Shown one piece after another: positions 8,875 to 16,464 of a stretch of DNA of 64,000 bases; the stretch's first letter is position 1; each line of letters opens with the position of its first letter. The position numbers were made by a program, and so were the translations under genes. The DNA comes from Microcaldota archaeon (lineage in GTDB: Archaea > Micrarchaeota > Micrarchaeia > Micrarchaeales > CABMGC01), in NCBI GenBank assembly GCA_021835105.1, contig JAKBQS010000001.1, positions 3,115-67,114 of the forward strand, given 5' to 3'. The notes below the pieces were generated by a model. It did not search any database, had not been told where the DNA came from, and saw nothing but the letters and a program-made list of their open reading frames with translations.

Positions 8875-9432
8875 TTGGCGCAGGAAGAGAATACTGGAGA
8901 ACATGCTGGGAAGGAACAGCATAAGGAGGAGGCAGGGATAATAAGGCTTTTGGGGAAGGACATAAAGGGAAATTATGATATTGAACATTCACTTATGCAG
9001 ATTAAGGGAATAGGGCATAATCTTGCAAGGGCGCTCTCTATTGCTATAGAGGAAAAGGAAGGTATAAAGGCAAGCGAGAGGATAGGCACTCTTGAGGAAA
9101 GCAAACTCTCTGTTATAGAAAAGGTTGTCAAAAGTCCTAAAGAATACGGAGTGCCTGCGTTTCTGCTCAATAGGAGAGCAGATATTGGTACAGGAGAGGA
9201 CATGCAGCTTGTAGGCACCGATCTTATAGTGAGGTCAAAACAGGATATTGATGCTGACGTGAAGATACAAAACTGGCGCGGATTCAGGCATAAGTATGGA
9301 CAGAAGGTCCGCGGGCAGAAGACGAGCAATACAGGAAGGACTGGCTCTGCAGTAGGAGTTACAAAGAAAGCCGCGAAGGAGGCGGCAAAACCGCAGAAAG
9401 CTGGGGCGCCTGGAGGAACAGCAGCTAAGTGA
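8875..9432 (+). CDS. rps13: 30S ribosomal protein uS13
   Basis: 185 residues beginning at TTG. The core from about residue 22 contains IRLLGKDIKG, IKGIGHNLA (helix-two-turn-helix), LNRRADIGTGED, and the basic tail NWRGFRHKYGQKVRGQ followed by RTGSAVGVTKK. This is the archaeal/eukaryal form of S13 of the small-subunit head that contacts the P-site tRNA and the large subunit. Both ends are longer than usual (family about 150 residues): an acidic, His/Glu-rich N-terminal arm and an Ala/Lys-rich tail. It leads the uS13-uS4-uS11 operon. Confidence 0.95.
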   Translation: MAQEENTGEHAGKEQHKEEAGIIRLLGKDIKGNYDIEHSLMQIKGIGHNLARALSIAIEEKEGIKASERIGTLEESKLSVIEKVVKSPKEYGVPAFLLNRRADIGTGEDMQLVGTDLIVRSKQDIDADVKIQNWRGFRHKYGQKVRGQKTSNTGRTGSAVGVTKKAAKEAAKPQKAGAPGGTAAK

Positions 9433-9443
9433 GTGGTGTTTGA

Positions 9444-9986
9444 ATGGGAGCTCCTAAAAGAACAAGGAAGAAGTACCAGAAATCAAAGTTAATGTGGAAT
9501 AAGAATAGGATTGAGGAAGAGCACGAGCTTAAGGAGCGATACGGGCTCAAGAACCTCAGGGAGCTTTGGAGGATAAATACTGAAGTAAGCAGGATAAGGA
9601 TGAATATAAGGGAGGTTCTTGCTGGAAGGGCAAGCAGGGAGACAGGCGAGAGCATAGTCAAGAGGCTCGTAAAGTACGGGGTTGTCCCTTCCGATGCGGA
9701 GATCGATGATTTATTGCTTATAAAACCTAATGCATTTTTGGACAGGAGGCTGCAGTCTGTTGTCTTCAGGGCTGGGCTTGCTAGAAGCGTCAAACAAGCA
9801 AGGCAGATAATAGTTCACGGTTTTATAGCTGTAGACGGGCAGAAGGTGAGTTCCCCAGGATATCTGGTTCCTGTAGAAGCAGAGAAGAAGATAGGATATT
9901 ATAGGCCTATAGACTTGGAACCGAAGGCTAAGGAAGGAACGCAGGCTGGGGCACCAAGACCGACGGAGAGCAAGGAGAACAACTGA
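9444..9986 (+). CDS. rps4: 30S ribosomal protein uS4
   Basis: 180 residues. The N-terminus is basic (MGAPKRTRKKYQK), followed by the S4 core and the S4 RNA-binding domain around residues 105-150 (LDRRLQSVVFRAGLARSVKQ, then RQIIVHGFIAVDG). It binds 16S rRNA early in small-subunit assembly. It sits between uS13 and uS11, as in other archaea, with an 11-base gap on each side. The C-terminus has a short low-complexity tail rich in Glu, Lys and Pro. Confidence 0.95.
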   Translation: MGAPKRTRKKYQKSKLMWNKNRIEEEHELKERYGLKNLRELWRINTEVSRIRMNIREVLAGRASRETGESIVKRLVKYGVVPSDAEIDDLLLIKPNAFLDRRLQSVVFRAGLARSVKQARQIIVHGFIAVDGQKVSSPGYLVPVEAEKKIGYYRPIDLEPKAKEGTQAGAPRPTESKENN

Positions 9987-9997
9987 TGTGATGATTC

Positions 9998-10513
9998 ATG
10001 GCTGACCAGAAAAAGAAGAAGAAGGCTGCGGAGAAGCAGCAGAACGTGCAGCAGAAGGAGGCAAGCAAGAAAAGAGATATATCTTACGAAGCAGCTGTTA
10101 CTGAAGCTCAGGAGAAATATAAGCAGAAAGGCATAAGGTGGGGAGTAGCACACATATACTCTTCAAAAAACAACACAATAATCACGCTTACTGATCTTTC
10201 TGGATCAGAGACTCTTGCTACGGGCAGTGGTGGCATGGTTGTCGATGCGGATCATGAAGAAGGATCCCCGCACGCGGCGATGCAGGCGGCTTATAAGGTC
10301 GCGGCTGTTGCGATAGAGAAGAATATTACAAATATCAACATAAAGATAAGGGCGCCTGGAGGGCATGGGTCGAAGGTACCTGGCTCGGGAGCGCAGTCAG
10401 TAGTAAGGGCGCTCTCAAGGAGCGGTCTCAAGATAGGCAGCATAGAGGATGTCACCCCTATACCCACAGACACCACAAAGAGGCCTGGAGGGAGAAGGGG
10501 GCGCAGAGTATAG
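9998..10513 (+). CDS. rps11: 30S ribosomal protein uS11
   Basis: 171 residues. An unusual 35-residue N-terminal arm rich in Lys and Gln precedes the normal core, which begins near [18 protein letters not shown]. The family signatures [20 protein letters not shown] and the C-terminal [18 protein letters not shown] are intact. uS11 is part of the small-subunit platform near the mRNA exit. Archaeal uS11 is usually about 130 residues, so the arm is the odd part. In most archaea RNA polymerase subunit D follows uS11; here replication factor C follows. Confidence 0.95.
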   Translation: MADQKKKKKAAEKQQNVQQKEASKKRDISYEAAVTEAQEKYKQKGIRWGVAHIYSSKNNTIITLTDLSGSETLATGSGGMVVDADHEEGSPHAAMQAAYKVAAVAIEKNITNINIKIRAPGGHGSKVPGSGAQSVVRALSRSGLKIGSIEDVTPIPTDTTKRPGGRRGRRV

Positions 10514-10568
10514 GGCTTTGTTTCCTATCCATTTTTTATTGCTTTAGAGTGTATTCTTAGTGTATCCT

Positions 10569-11525
10569 ATGGCGACTCTTGATATACACTGGGCTGAAAA
10601 GTACCGCCCTTCGCGGCTTGATGAGGTCATAGGCCAGAAGGTCATCATAAGCCGCCTTAAGGCGTTCGTGAAGTCAGGCGGTTTCCCAAGCATGATATTT
10701 GCCGGGCCGGCAGGCGTGGGAAAGACCACCTCTGCGATAGCGATGGCTAATGAACTGTACGGGGATATGTTCTCTGAGGCTTTCCTGGAGCTCAACGCGA
10801 GCGATTCGAGAGGCATAGATGTGATAAGAGGGAGGGTAAAGGAGTTCGCCAGGACGCTGCCATTATCCAAGGGAAACATAAAGATAATATTTCTTGATGA
10901 AGCAGATGCGCTTACGTCTGAGGCCCAGCACGCCCTGCGGAGGACGATGGAGAAGTATTCCGCTTCTACAAGATTCATACTGAGTGCGAACTATGCAAGC
11001 AAAATAATAGAACCTATACAGAGCAGGTGCGTGGTTCTCAGGTTCAAGCCGCTCAACGAAGAGGAAATAAACAACTATGTTGACAGAGTTGCCGCAGGAG
11101 AGGGTCTTAAGATAGATGCTAAAGCCAGGGAGGCTCTTGTTTATGTAAGCGATGGCGACTTGAGGCGCCTCTCAAACGTGATGCAGAGTGCGGCAGTGAT
11201 AAGCAAGGAGATAACAGAAAAGGAGGTATATGAGATATCTGCTAGAGCAAGACCAAAGGAAGTTGTTGCCATGCTGAACTGTGCAGCTAAAGGGGATTTC
11301 AATGGAGCGAGGAAGGAACTTCTGGTGCTGCTGCTGAGTTATGGAATGAGTGGGGAAGATGTCCTGATACAGGCGCATAGAGAAGCACTGAGAATGGACC
11401 TTCCTGATTCCAAAAAGCTGGATGTAATAAAGGAGATAGGAGAGTGCAATTTCAGGATAGTACAGGGAGCGAACGAGAGGATACAGCTCGAGGCCATGCT
11501 GGCAAACATGGCAAGCAAGGTTTAG
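10569..11525 (+). CDS. rfcS: Replication factor C small subunit (clamp loader)
   Basis: 318 residues from ATG at 10569 (a GTG three codons upstream is less likely). Walker A GPAGVGKT at residues 46-53, Walker B FLDEADAL near 107, arginine-finger SRC motif after IEPIQ, then the helical lid and collar domain. It opens and loads PCNA onto primed DNA using ATP. PCNA is encoded at 50.8-51.5 kb; the large subunit is not in the window. It may share the transcript of the ribosomal proteins just upstream (gap about 55 bases). Confidence 0.95.
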   Translation: MATLDIHWAEKYRPSRLDEVIGQKVIISRLKAFVKSGGFPSMIFAGPAGVGKTTSAIAMANELYGDMFSEAFLELNASDSRGIDVIRGRVKEFARTLPLSKGNIKIIFLDEADALTSEAQHALRRTMEKYSASTRFILSANYASKIIEPIQSRCVVLRFKPLNEEEINNYVDRVAAGEGLKIDAKAREALVYVSDGDLRRLSNVMQSAAVISKEITEKEVYEISARARPKEVVAMLNCAAKGDFNGARKELLVLLLSYGMSGEDVLIQAHREALRMDLPDSKKLDVIKEIGECNFRIVQGANERIQLEAMLANMASKV

Positions 11526-11597
11526 CTGCTGCTTATTTTATTGTATACGGAGTGTATGCATAAATTATAATAAAGGCAAGGGCTAATTATGATATGA

Positions 11598-11672
11598 AGC
11601 GAGGTAGGGTAGCCTGGAGTGCCCGCCGGGCTCATAACCCGGAGATCGGTGGTTCAAATCCACCCCTCGCTA
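11598..11672 (+). tRNA. Initiator tRNA-Met (CAU)
   Basis: 75 nt: acceptor AGCGAGG/CCTCGCT gives the A1-U72 pair, and the anticodon stem CCGGG/CCCGG has three consecutive G-C pairs (29-41, 30-40, 31-39) next to the loop CTCATAA. Both are hallmarks of archaeal initiator tRNA. T-loop TTCAAAT, discriminator A, no intron, no encoded CCA. Confidence 0.96.
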
Positions 11673-11795
11673 GATAGGGAGCATATTTCCACTATTCGTG
11701 CAGCTATATGTATATATGTAAGTAAGTAACATTACAAAAAAATAATAAAATCAACAAAATAAATAAAATAATAGTGGAAAACAACAGGTGTTAAA

Positions 11796-12275
11796 GTGGA
11801 AAGAAACGCGCAGCCGGATGAAATATTCAATATAATAAAAACAGAAGCGAGGCATGGTGAGATGACAGAGCTCGCTCCTGATTTTTATATAAAACTCAGG
11901 AAAAAGATCGAAGACTTGCGAAACACCGAAGACGAGACAAACAAAAGCACCGCTGAAAATCTCGAAAAAGCCGAAAAGACCTTAAAAACCAAGCGCATGC
12001 AAAAGATATTAATATATCTTGCGTACAATAAACAACTGCCTGCTCAAGTTCCGGAAGAGGAGCGGAGCACATATGATAGCATAAAACAGATAATTAACGA
12101 AACATCATCTTTATCAAAGACAACTAAGGTAAAAATAACAACAAAAACCCCAGAGATAATAAACCAGGAGGGGAAAAAAATAGGACCTTTCGAGCAGAAC
12201 CAGGTGGTGGAGCTCGAGAAAGACTCTGATATAAATTTTATAATCAGCAATAAAATAGGAGTAATAATAAACTGA
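11796..12275 (+). CDS. GINS complex subunit-like protein (Gins51-type)
   Basis: 159 residues starting at GTG. The N-terminal half reads like the helical A domain of archaeal GINS (ELAPDFYIKLRKKIEDLR), with a long charged helix and QKILIYLAYN. The C-terminal 45 residues (TKTPEIIN, then GPFEQNQVVELEKD, then IGVIIN) match the small B domain, in which a G-P-F motif precedes a strand. GINS joins MCM and Cdc45/RecJ-like protein at the archaeal replication fork. It starts an operon with eL42, aIF2-alpha and PAC2. Assignment is by pattern; divergent members are easily mistaken. Confidence 0.6.
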   Translation: MERNAQPDEIFNIIKTEARHGEMTELAPDFYIKLRKKIEDLRNTEDETNKSTAENLEKAEKTLKTKRMQKILIYLAYNKQLPAQVPEEERSTYDSIKQIINETSSLSKTTKVKITTKTPEIINQEGKKIGPFEQNQVVELEKDSDINFIISNKIGVIIN

Positions 12276-12286
12276 GGATTGAAATA

Positions 12287-12568
12287 ATGAAAATAAAAAA
12301 GGAGATAATGTCGTACTGCAGGTTCTGCAAAAAACACACAAAACACACAGTAAGAATGTACTCAAAGAAAGCACAATCTCAGCTTAGCGTCGGAACAAGA
12401 AGGCACGACAGGGCAATCCGAGGTTATGTCGGCAGCGTAGAACCAAAGATTCATCCTAAGAAACTTGGAAAAAGGCAAAAAGTCATGGTCGAGTGTTCAG
12501 CCTGCAAAAAATCTTCGGAAAGGGTATTCGGCAAGAGGACTAAAAAGAAGATAGAAATAAGCAGATGA
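12287..12568 (+). CDS. rpl44e: 50S ribosomal protein eL42 (L44e)
   Basis: 93 residues with two Cys pairs, CRFCKKHTKH near the N-terminus and CSACKKSSER near residue 73, that bind zinc. The central sequence QLSVGTRRHDRA is close to the conserved GxRRxDR loop of L44e that reaches the E-site tRNA CCA end. Second gene of the GINS-eL42-aIF2alpha-PAC2 operon. In many archaea eL42 is followed by eS27, which is absent here. Confidence 0.93.
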   Translation: MKIKKEIMSYCRFCKKHTKHTVRMYSKKAQSQLSVGTRRHDRAIRGYVGSVEPKIHPKKLGKRQKVMVECSACKKSSERVFGKRTKKKIEISR

Positions 12569-12580
12569 GCGCTGAGATCG

Positions 12581-13354
12581 ATGATAATAAAAAAAGAGAT
12601 GCCTAATACAGGGGAATTCGTCCTTATCAAGATAAGCAAGATAGCTCCGCACGGCGCATACTGCAAGCTAGTAGAATATGATCTTGAGGCATATCTTCCA
12701 ATAGCAGAGGTATCGTCTGGATGGATAAAGAACATACACGAGTTTATAAAAGAAGGTCAGCAGGATGTTGCCAAAGTAATATACATAGACAAGGACAAGC
12801 GCACCATAGACATATCCCTAAAGAAGGTCAGCACTAAGGAGAAGAAAGACAAAATAACAGAATATAGCCTTGAGAAACGCGCAGAAGGCATATTTGCGCA
12901 GGCTGCATCATCGCAGGAAGAACGCGCTGAAGCCGCTTCCCAGGCATCTTCGCAATTCTCTACATACTACGATCTCATCGAGACTATTTTCAGCAAAAAA
13001 AACAGCCAAGAAATATTTCCCAACAAAGAGTTCGCAAAGAAGCTCCAGGAGATAGTGGACAAGACAATAAAGCCAAAGAAATACACTGTATCATACGATA
13101 CAACAATAAGCACTACAGACACAAAGGAAGGCATAAAGATAATAAAGAAAGCACTCTCCGAGGTTGAAGAAAGCGGAGTTGAAGTATTGTATGTCGGCGC
13201 GCCAAAGTACAGAATTACTGCCACAGGGCCAAGCTATATAGATGCAGAGAGCAAGATAAAGGCCGCAGAGAAAATAATCTCCAGGTATAAACAGGTAAAT
13301 TTTGCCGTGAAAACGCAGGTAGAGGTAAATGGAAAAGACAAAAATATACTATAA
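12581..13354 (+). CDS. eif2a: Translation initiation factor aIF2, alpha subunit
   Basis: 257 residues: N-terminal S1 (OB-fold) domain about 10-85 (GEFVLIKISKIAPHGAYCKL, then AYLPIAEVSSGWI), a central helical domain, and a C-terminal alpha-beta domain containing GPSYIDAE. aIF2 alpha-beta-gamma brings initiator tRNA to the small subunit; the initiator tRNA gene lies 0.9 kb upstream. The last 26 bases overlap the PAC2 gene in another frame, implying translational coupling. Confidence 0.93.
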   Translation: MIIKKEMPNTGEFVLIKISKIAPHGAYCKLVEYDLEAYLPIAEVSSGWIKNIHEFIKEGQQDVAKVIYIDKDKRTIDISLKKVSTKEKKDKITEYSLEKRAEGIFAQAASSQEERAEAASQASSQFSTYYDLIETIFSKKNSQEIFPNKEFAKKLQEIVDKTIKPKKYTVSYDTTISTTDTKEGIKIIKKALSEVEESGVEVLYVGAPKYRITATGPSYIDAESKIKAAEKIISRYKQVNFAVKTQVEVNGKDKNIL

Positions 13355-14093
13355 AAAAAATATCAAGCTAAACAAGCCGATATTACTGGTAGGCCTGCCC
13401 GGCATAGGCAACGTGGGAAGCTTAGTCGGCGAGCATCTCAAAAACGAGCTCAAGGCAAAAAGGTTCGCAACCCTGTATTCCCCGCATTTCATGCACCAGA
13501 CAGTTATGCTTAAGGAAGGAGGCTTCAGGCTAATAAGCAACAGGTTCTACGTTACAACAAACAGCGAAGGAAGGAGCATAATAATACTAATTGGGGATAC
13601 GCAGGCAGGAAGCCCTGAAGGGCAGTATGAAGTCAACGAGAAGATAGTGAGGTTTTTCAAGAAACTGGGCGGCAGGGAGATATACACCATAGGCGGTTAC
13701 AGCGCAGGCAACGGATACATAGACCACCCGAAGGTATTCGGGGTTACATCAGAAAAGAAAGCACGCGCAGCACTCGCCAAGAACGGCGTAGTCATTGGCA
13801 AGGCAGCAGGAACTATATGGGGCTCAGCAGGGCTGCTGCTTGTATTCGGCAAGAAAAACAAGATACCTTCCACTTGCCTTATGGGCGAGACTGGCATGCT
13901 TGAGATAGACGCCAACGCGGCCAAATCCGTCCTAGAGGTGCTGATGAAGATCATAAAAGTAAATGTAAACCTGGAGAACATAAACAAGATTCGGAAGGAA
14001 ACAGAGAAGATAATAAAAGAGATAAACGATGCTGCTTCAGGAAATACAGATCAGTACCAGCAGGACAGGGCAAAGCTTACATATATAAGATAG
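13329..14093 (+). CDS. PAC2 family protein (proteasome assembly chaperone-like)
   Basis: 254 residues. PILLVGLPGIGNVGSL opens the domain, followed by YTIGGYSAGNGYID and LLVFGKKNKIPSTCLMGETG, the usual landmarks of archaeal PAC2 (COG2047) proteins. Relatives of this fold include the PbaA/PbaB proteasome assembly factors of archaea. It overlaps aIF2-alpha by 26 bases and is followed 17 bases later by tRNA-Gly, probably on the same transcript. In other archaea Nop10 commonly sits between aIF2-alpha and this gene; here it does not. Confidence 0.88.
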   Translation: MEKTKIYYKKNIKLNKPILLVGLPGIGNVGSLVGEHLKNELKAKRFATLYSPHFMHQTVMLKEGGFRLISNRFYVTTNSEGRSIIILIGDTQAGSPEGQYEVNEKIVRFFKKLGGREIYTIGGYSAGNGYIDHPKVFGVTSEKKARAALAKNGVVIGKAAGTIWGSAGLLLVFGKKNKIPSTCLMGETGMLEIDANAAKSVLEVLMKIIKVNVNLENINKIRKETEKIIKEINDAASGNTDQYQQDRAKLTYIR

Positions 14094-14110
14094 CCAAACA
14101 TTGACGCACC

Positions 14111-14198
14111 GCGCCAGTAATCCAGCCTGGTAGGATATCAGCTTCCCATTCAACAGAAGAAAAAGCTGAAAACCCGGGTTCAAATCCCGGCTGGCGCA
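14111..14198 (+). tRNA. tRNA-Gly (CCC) with 15-nt intron
   Basis: Acceptor GCGCCAG/CTGGCGC, discriminator A. Anticodon stem TCAGC/GCTGA encloses 22 nt instead of 7. Removing 14149-14163 (15 nt) leaves the loop TTCCCAA with anticodon CCC. The intron is at the canonical position 37/38. A relaxed bulge-helix-bulge can be drawn with cut sites in 3-nt bulges and one C-A mismatch in the central helix. T-loop TTCAAAT. Mature length 73 nt. It lies 17 bases after the PAC2 stop, with no room for its own promoter. Confidence 0.92.
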
Positions 14199-14228
14199 AG
14201 TTACTGGACCATCTATATCTATTGCAAT

Positions 14229-14729
14229 TTATGCTTGCGTATTAGTATCCGCAGGCTCATGCACTTCAGGCTTGGCAAACGTGTGGTTTACCAGAATTCC
14301 AGCTTCCCCGGCAGTAGCAAACTCATCCTTCGCTCCTGCGGAGTGCTCCCATCTCGGGGTCATGAATACTTCTGTAATATAACCGCTCTTTAGCACATTT
14401 CTCCAAAAGGCGTACCATTCATGCTCCTCAATCCCGCCAAACTTATCATAAGATTCATTGTGAAATATATCGGCAGCAGAGAACACCGGAAAACCAACAG
14501 ATTCCCTTATCTTGGACGTGTTTCTTTTTAGCAATGCCATATTTCTATCAATATGCTCCTTTCCGTCAGATGTTATTATACCAGATACATACCCAACCTT
14601 TATCCTGCCTCCACCTGAGACATCCTTGAGCAGGCCAATAAGGTCCTCACAAACGCCAGAGAGGCTATCATTTTCAATGGAAACCTTCCTAAGCATCCCA
14701 AGGAAATAATCCATATCATAACTTTCCAT
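14229..14729 (-). CDS. Nucleoside deoxyribosyltransferase-like protein (hypothetical)
   Basis: 166 residues. After a helical N-terminal 40 residues comes a Rossmann-like core: KVGYVSGIITSDGKEHIDRN, a helix, PVFSAADIF, EWYAFWRNVLKSG, and GAKDEFATAGEAGI. The G-[AS]-x-x-E-x-x-x-A-x-x-x-G pattern and the order of strands recall nucleoside 2-deoxyribosyltransferase or DUF4406 proteins. Function unproven. It lies 10 bases upstream of the DUF92 stop, on the same strand and 3' to that gene. Confidence 0.5.
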   Translation of the reverse strand: MESYDMDYFLGMLRKVSIENDSLSGVCEDLIGLLKDVSGGGRIKVGYVSGIITSDGKEHIDRNMALLKRNTSKIRESVGFPVFSAADIFHNESYDKFGGIEEHEWYAFWRNVLKSGYITEVFMTPRWEHSAGAKDEFATAGEAGILVNHTFAKPEVHEPADTNTQA

Positions 14730-14739
14730 AAAAAATTCT

Positions 14740-15390
14740 CTATAACAAAATTAAAAAGAGTAGTGCTACGGCAAAAGCAGCGCACGCGCAGCCGAAATTG
14801 GACGTGTATTTGTTCCCGTATCCCTTCTCCTCAAAGAATCCCAAGGCAGAATCGGCAACACCACCAACCCACCCTGATATTGCAACTACAATTATTGCAA
14901 AAAGGCCGCCAGCGTTGAAAACAGTCAATGCGATAATGAAGGCTCCGATAAAGCTTGCCGCGAGCCCCTGGAGAGTAACGCCTCCAGAAGTTCCAACTCT
15001 CACCCTTTTTAGAGTAAGCATCATAACAGGGCTTGGTCCAAGAGTCCCAATCTCGCTTGCAAACTTGTCTGCGGTTATACCTGCAACTACTGCTGCATAC
15101 GCTATAAGCGCCCCAGCCCCGCCTATAATACCCGAAGCTGCCAATGCGACCACGATAAGTGGCATGAGCCCATTTGCAGCTACATTTTTCCAGGTCCTGC
15201 TGCTCTCATAAACGCCCCTGCGCCTCTTTACCCTCCTTCCAAAATTGGTCACAAAAGAGGAGAGTAGGAGGAAGATTACGAGCACAACAAGGTAATAACC
15301 ACCATTACCCATTCCAAGGAGGAATATAGCCACTCCCAGAGCGGCCGCAAGCGCCAAGCCGTAGTAATCCAAAGTAAGGAAAGTTCTCAT
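14740..15390 (-). CDS. DUF92 integral membrane protein
   Basis: 216 residues from ATG at 15390, which lies about 26 bases below a TATA box. Roughly six membrane segments. The DUF92/TIGR00297 signature is present: TADKFASEIGTLGPSP with a later TSGGVTLQGL and GFFEEKGYGNKYTSNFGCA near the end. The plant relative VTE6 phosphorylates phytyl phosphate with CTP, so archaeal members may act on isoprenoid phosphates; that is inference. Followed closely by the deoxyribosyltransferase-like gene. Confidence 0.85.
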   Translation of the reverse strand: MRTFLTLDYYGLALAAALGVAIFLLGMGNGGYYLVVLVIFLLLSSFVTNFGRRVKRRRGVYESSRTWKNVAANGLMPLIVVALAASGIIGGAGALIAYAAVVAGITADKFASEIGTLGPSPVMMLTLKRVRVGTSGGVTLQGLAASFIGAFIIALTVFNAGGLFAIIVVAISGWVGGVADSALGFFEEKGYGNKYTSNFGCACAAFAVALLFLILL

Positions 15391-15413
15391 ATGATTTCCA
15401 CTATTAAGAAACA

Positions 15414-15424
15414 TTTTTAAATAT
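15414..15424 (-). promoter_or_regulatory. TATA box of the DUF92 gene
   Basis: TATATTTAAAA on the minus strand, centred 29 bases from the ATG at 15390, which predicts a leaderless or nearly leaderless transcript. Confidence 0.5.
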
Positions 15425-15430
15425 AGGTGT

Positions 15431-15517
15431 ATTATATAGTAACAACTAGTTTTTAGCGTGGGAAGACTAAAACTGGTCGCCTTGCCAGCAAACCTTAGGG
15501 TTTGCTGGCCTATTTCT
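15431..15517 (+). ncRNA. Candidate small structured RNA with its own TATA box
   Basis: ATTATATAG at 15431-15439 fits a TATA box; a start about 25 bases on (around 15461) would give an RNA of about 55 nt. It ends in a perfect 11-bp hairpin, GCCAGCAAACC (15484-15494), loop TTAG, GGTTTGCTGGC (15499-15509), followed by CTATTTCT. A weaker stem pairs AGTTTTTAG (15448-15456) with CTAAAACT (15467-15474). The agmatinase promoter lies downstream, so the hairpin is not in that gene's leader. It could also be a terminator or a protein-binding site. No known RNA family recognised. Confidence 0.35.
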
Positions 15518-15540
15518 ATAATATGATATCCTCTCACAGG

Positions 15541-15550
15541 ATTAAATATA
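15541..15550 (+). promoter_or_regulatory. TATA box of the agmatinase gene
   Basis: ATTAAATATA, about 35 bases upstream of the chosen ATG at 15580. It supports that ATG over the upstream in-frame ATGs at 15502 and 15523, which would lie outside the transcript. Confidence 0.5.
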
Positions 15551-15579
15551 TTTGTACTGAAGATTCAACGTGTGATTTT

Positions 15580-16458
15580 ATGGAACTCAACAACCCTATG
15601 CCAAAATACAACCTATTTGGGGTAGAAAACCCCAAATATTCAGAAGCCGAGGTGGTCGTGCTTCCCGTCCCTTATGATTCTACGACAACATACAAGTCAG
15701 GTGCCAGGGATGGTCCACACGAGATAATAAGCGCAAGCAGGAACATGGAGACATACAACGAGGAGTTCGGATGCGACATAACTGAGAAGATAAAGATATT
15801 TACAACTGACGAGCTTGCCCCGAACCTCAACTCTCCAGAAGAGACTGTAAGGTCCATAGAGGAAGAAGTCTCAAAGGTACTGAAAGACGGAAAGATGCCG
15901 GTGGTTCTCGGCGGCGAGCATACGGTTGCAGTAGGGGCTATATATGCGGTATCAAAACATGTCAAGGATTTCAGCGTAATACACTTCGATGCGCACTCGG
16001 ATTACAGGGATGAATACATGGGAAGCAAATACTGCCACGCATGCATAATGGCCCGTGCACGGGAAAGGTGCGATAGCTGTTTCAGTGTAGGCGTGAGGAG
16101 CATCGATGAGACAAGCGCAACAAAATACGGCAAAGATATACTTTACAGGAAAGACATGCACAACATGACCTTAAAAGAAGTTTCCGAAGAGATAATCAGA
16201 AGGACCAGGGAGAACGTTTACATAACCATAGATACAGACGTGATAGATCCTTCGCAGTTGCCAAGTACTGGCACTCCCGAACCAGACGGCTTAAGCTTTT
16301 TTGAGCTTACTCAGATACTGAAGAGCGTGATAAAGGAAAAGAATCTTGTGGGGATAGACTTCAATGAACTAGCGCCTATCGGAGGCATGACAGCTCCAAA
16401 TTACCTGGTAGCAAAGCTGGTATATATGGCCCTAGGATACGCGTTCATAAAGGACTGA
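15580..16458 (+). CDS. speB: Agmatinase/arginase-family ureohydrolase
   Basis: 292 residues. The binuclear manganese motifs are all present: GGEH near residue 110, DAHSD followed by HA-containing segments, and DTDVIDPS near residue 222 (usually DxDxxDP). The enzyme most likely hydrolyses agmatine to putrescine and urea, given the neighbouring spermidine synthase and SpeD genes; formiminoglutamase or arginase activity is possible. Start chosen at ATG 15580, about 35 bases below a TATA box. Convergent with speE, with a six-base gap between the stops. Confidence 0.87.
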   Translation: MELNNPMPKYNLFGVENPKYSEAEVVVLPVPYDSTTTYKSGARDGPHEIISASRNMETYNEEFGCDITEKIKIFTTDELAPNLNSPEETVRSIEEEVSKVLKDGKMPVVLGGEHTVAVGAIYAVSKHVKDFSVIHFDAHSDYRDEYMGSKYCHACIMARARERCDSCFSVGVRSIDETSATKYGKDILYRKDMHNMTLKEVSEEIIRRTRENVYITIDTDVIDPSQLPSTGTPEPDGLSFFELTQILKSVIKEKNLVGIDFNELAPIGGMTAPNYLVAKLVYMALGYAFIKD

Positions 16459-16464
16459 AAGGAA

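Noticed and set aside
14740..15537. Longer DUF92 reading frame starting at 15537
   Set aside because: A TATA box at 15414-15424 and the membrane-protein start at 15390 fit better; the extension crosses the candidate RNA and the agmatinase promoter region.
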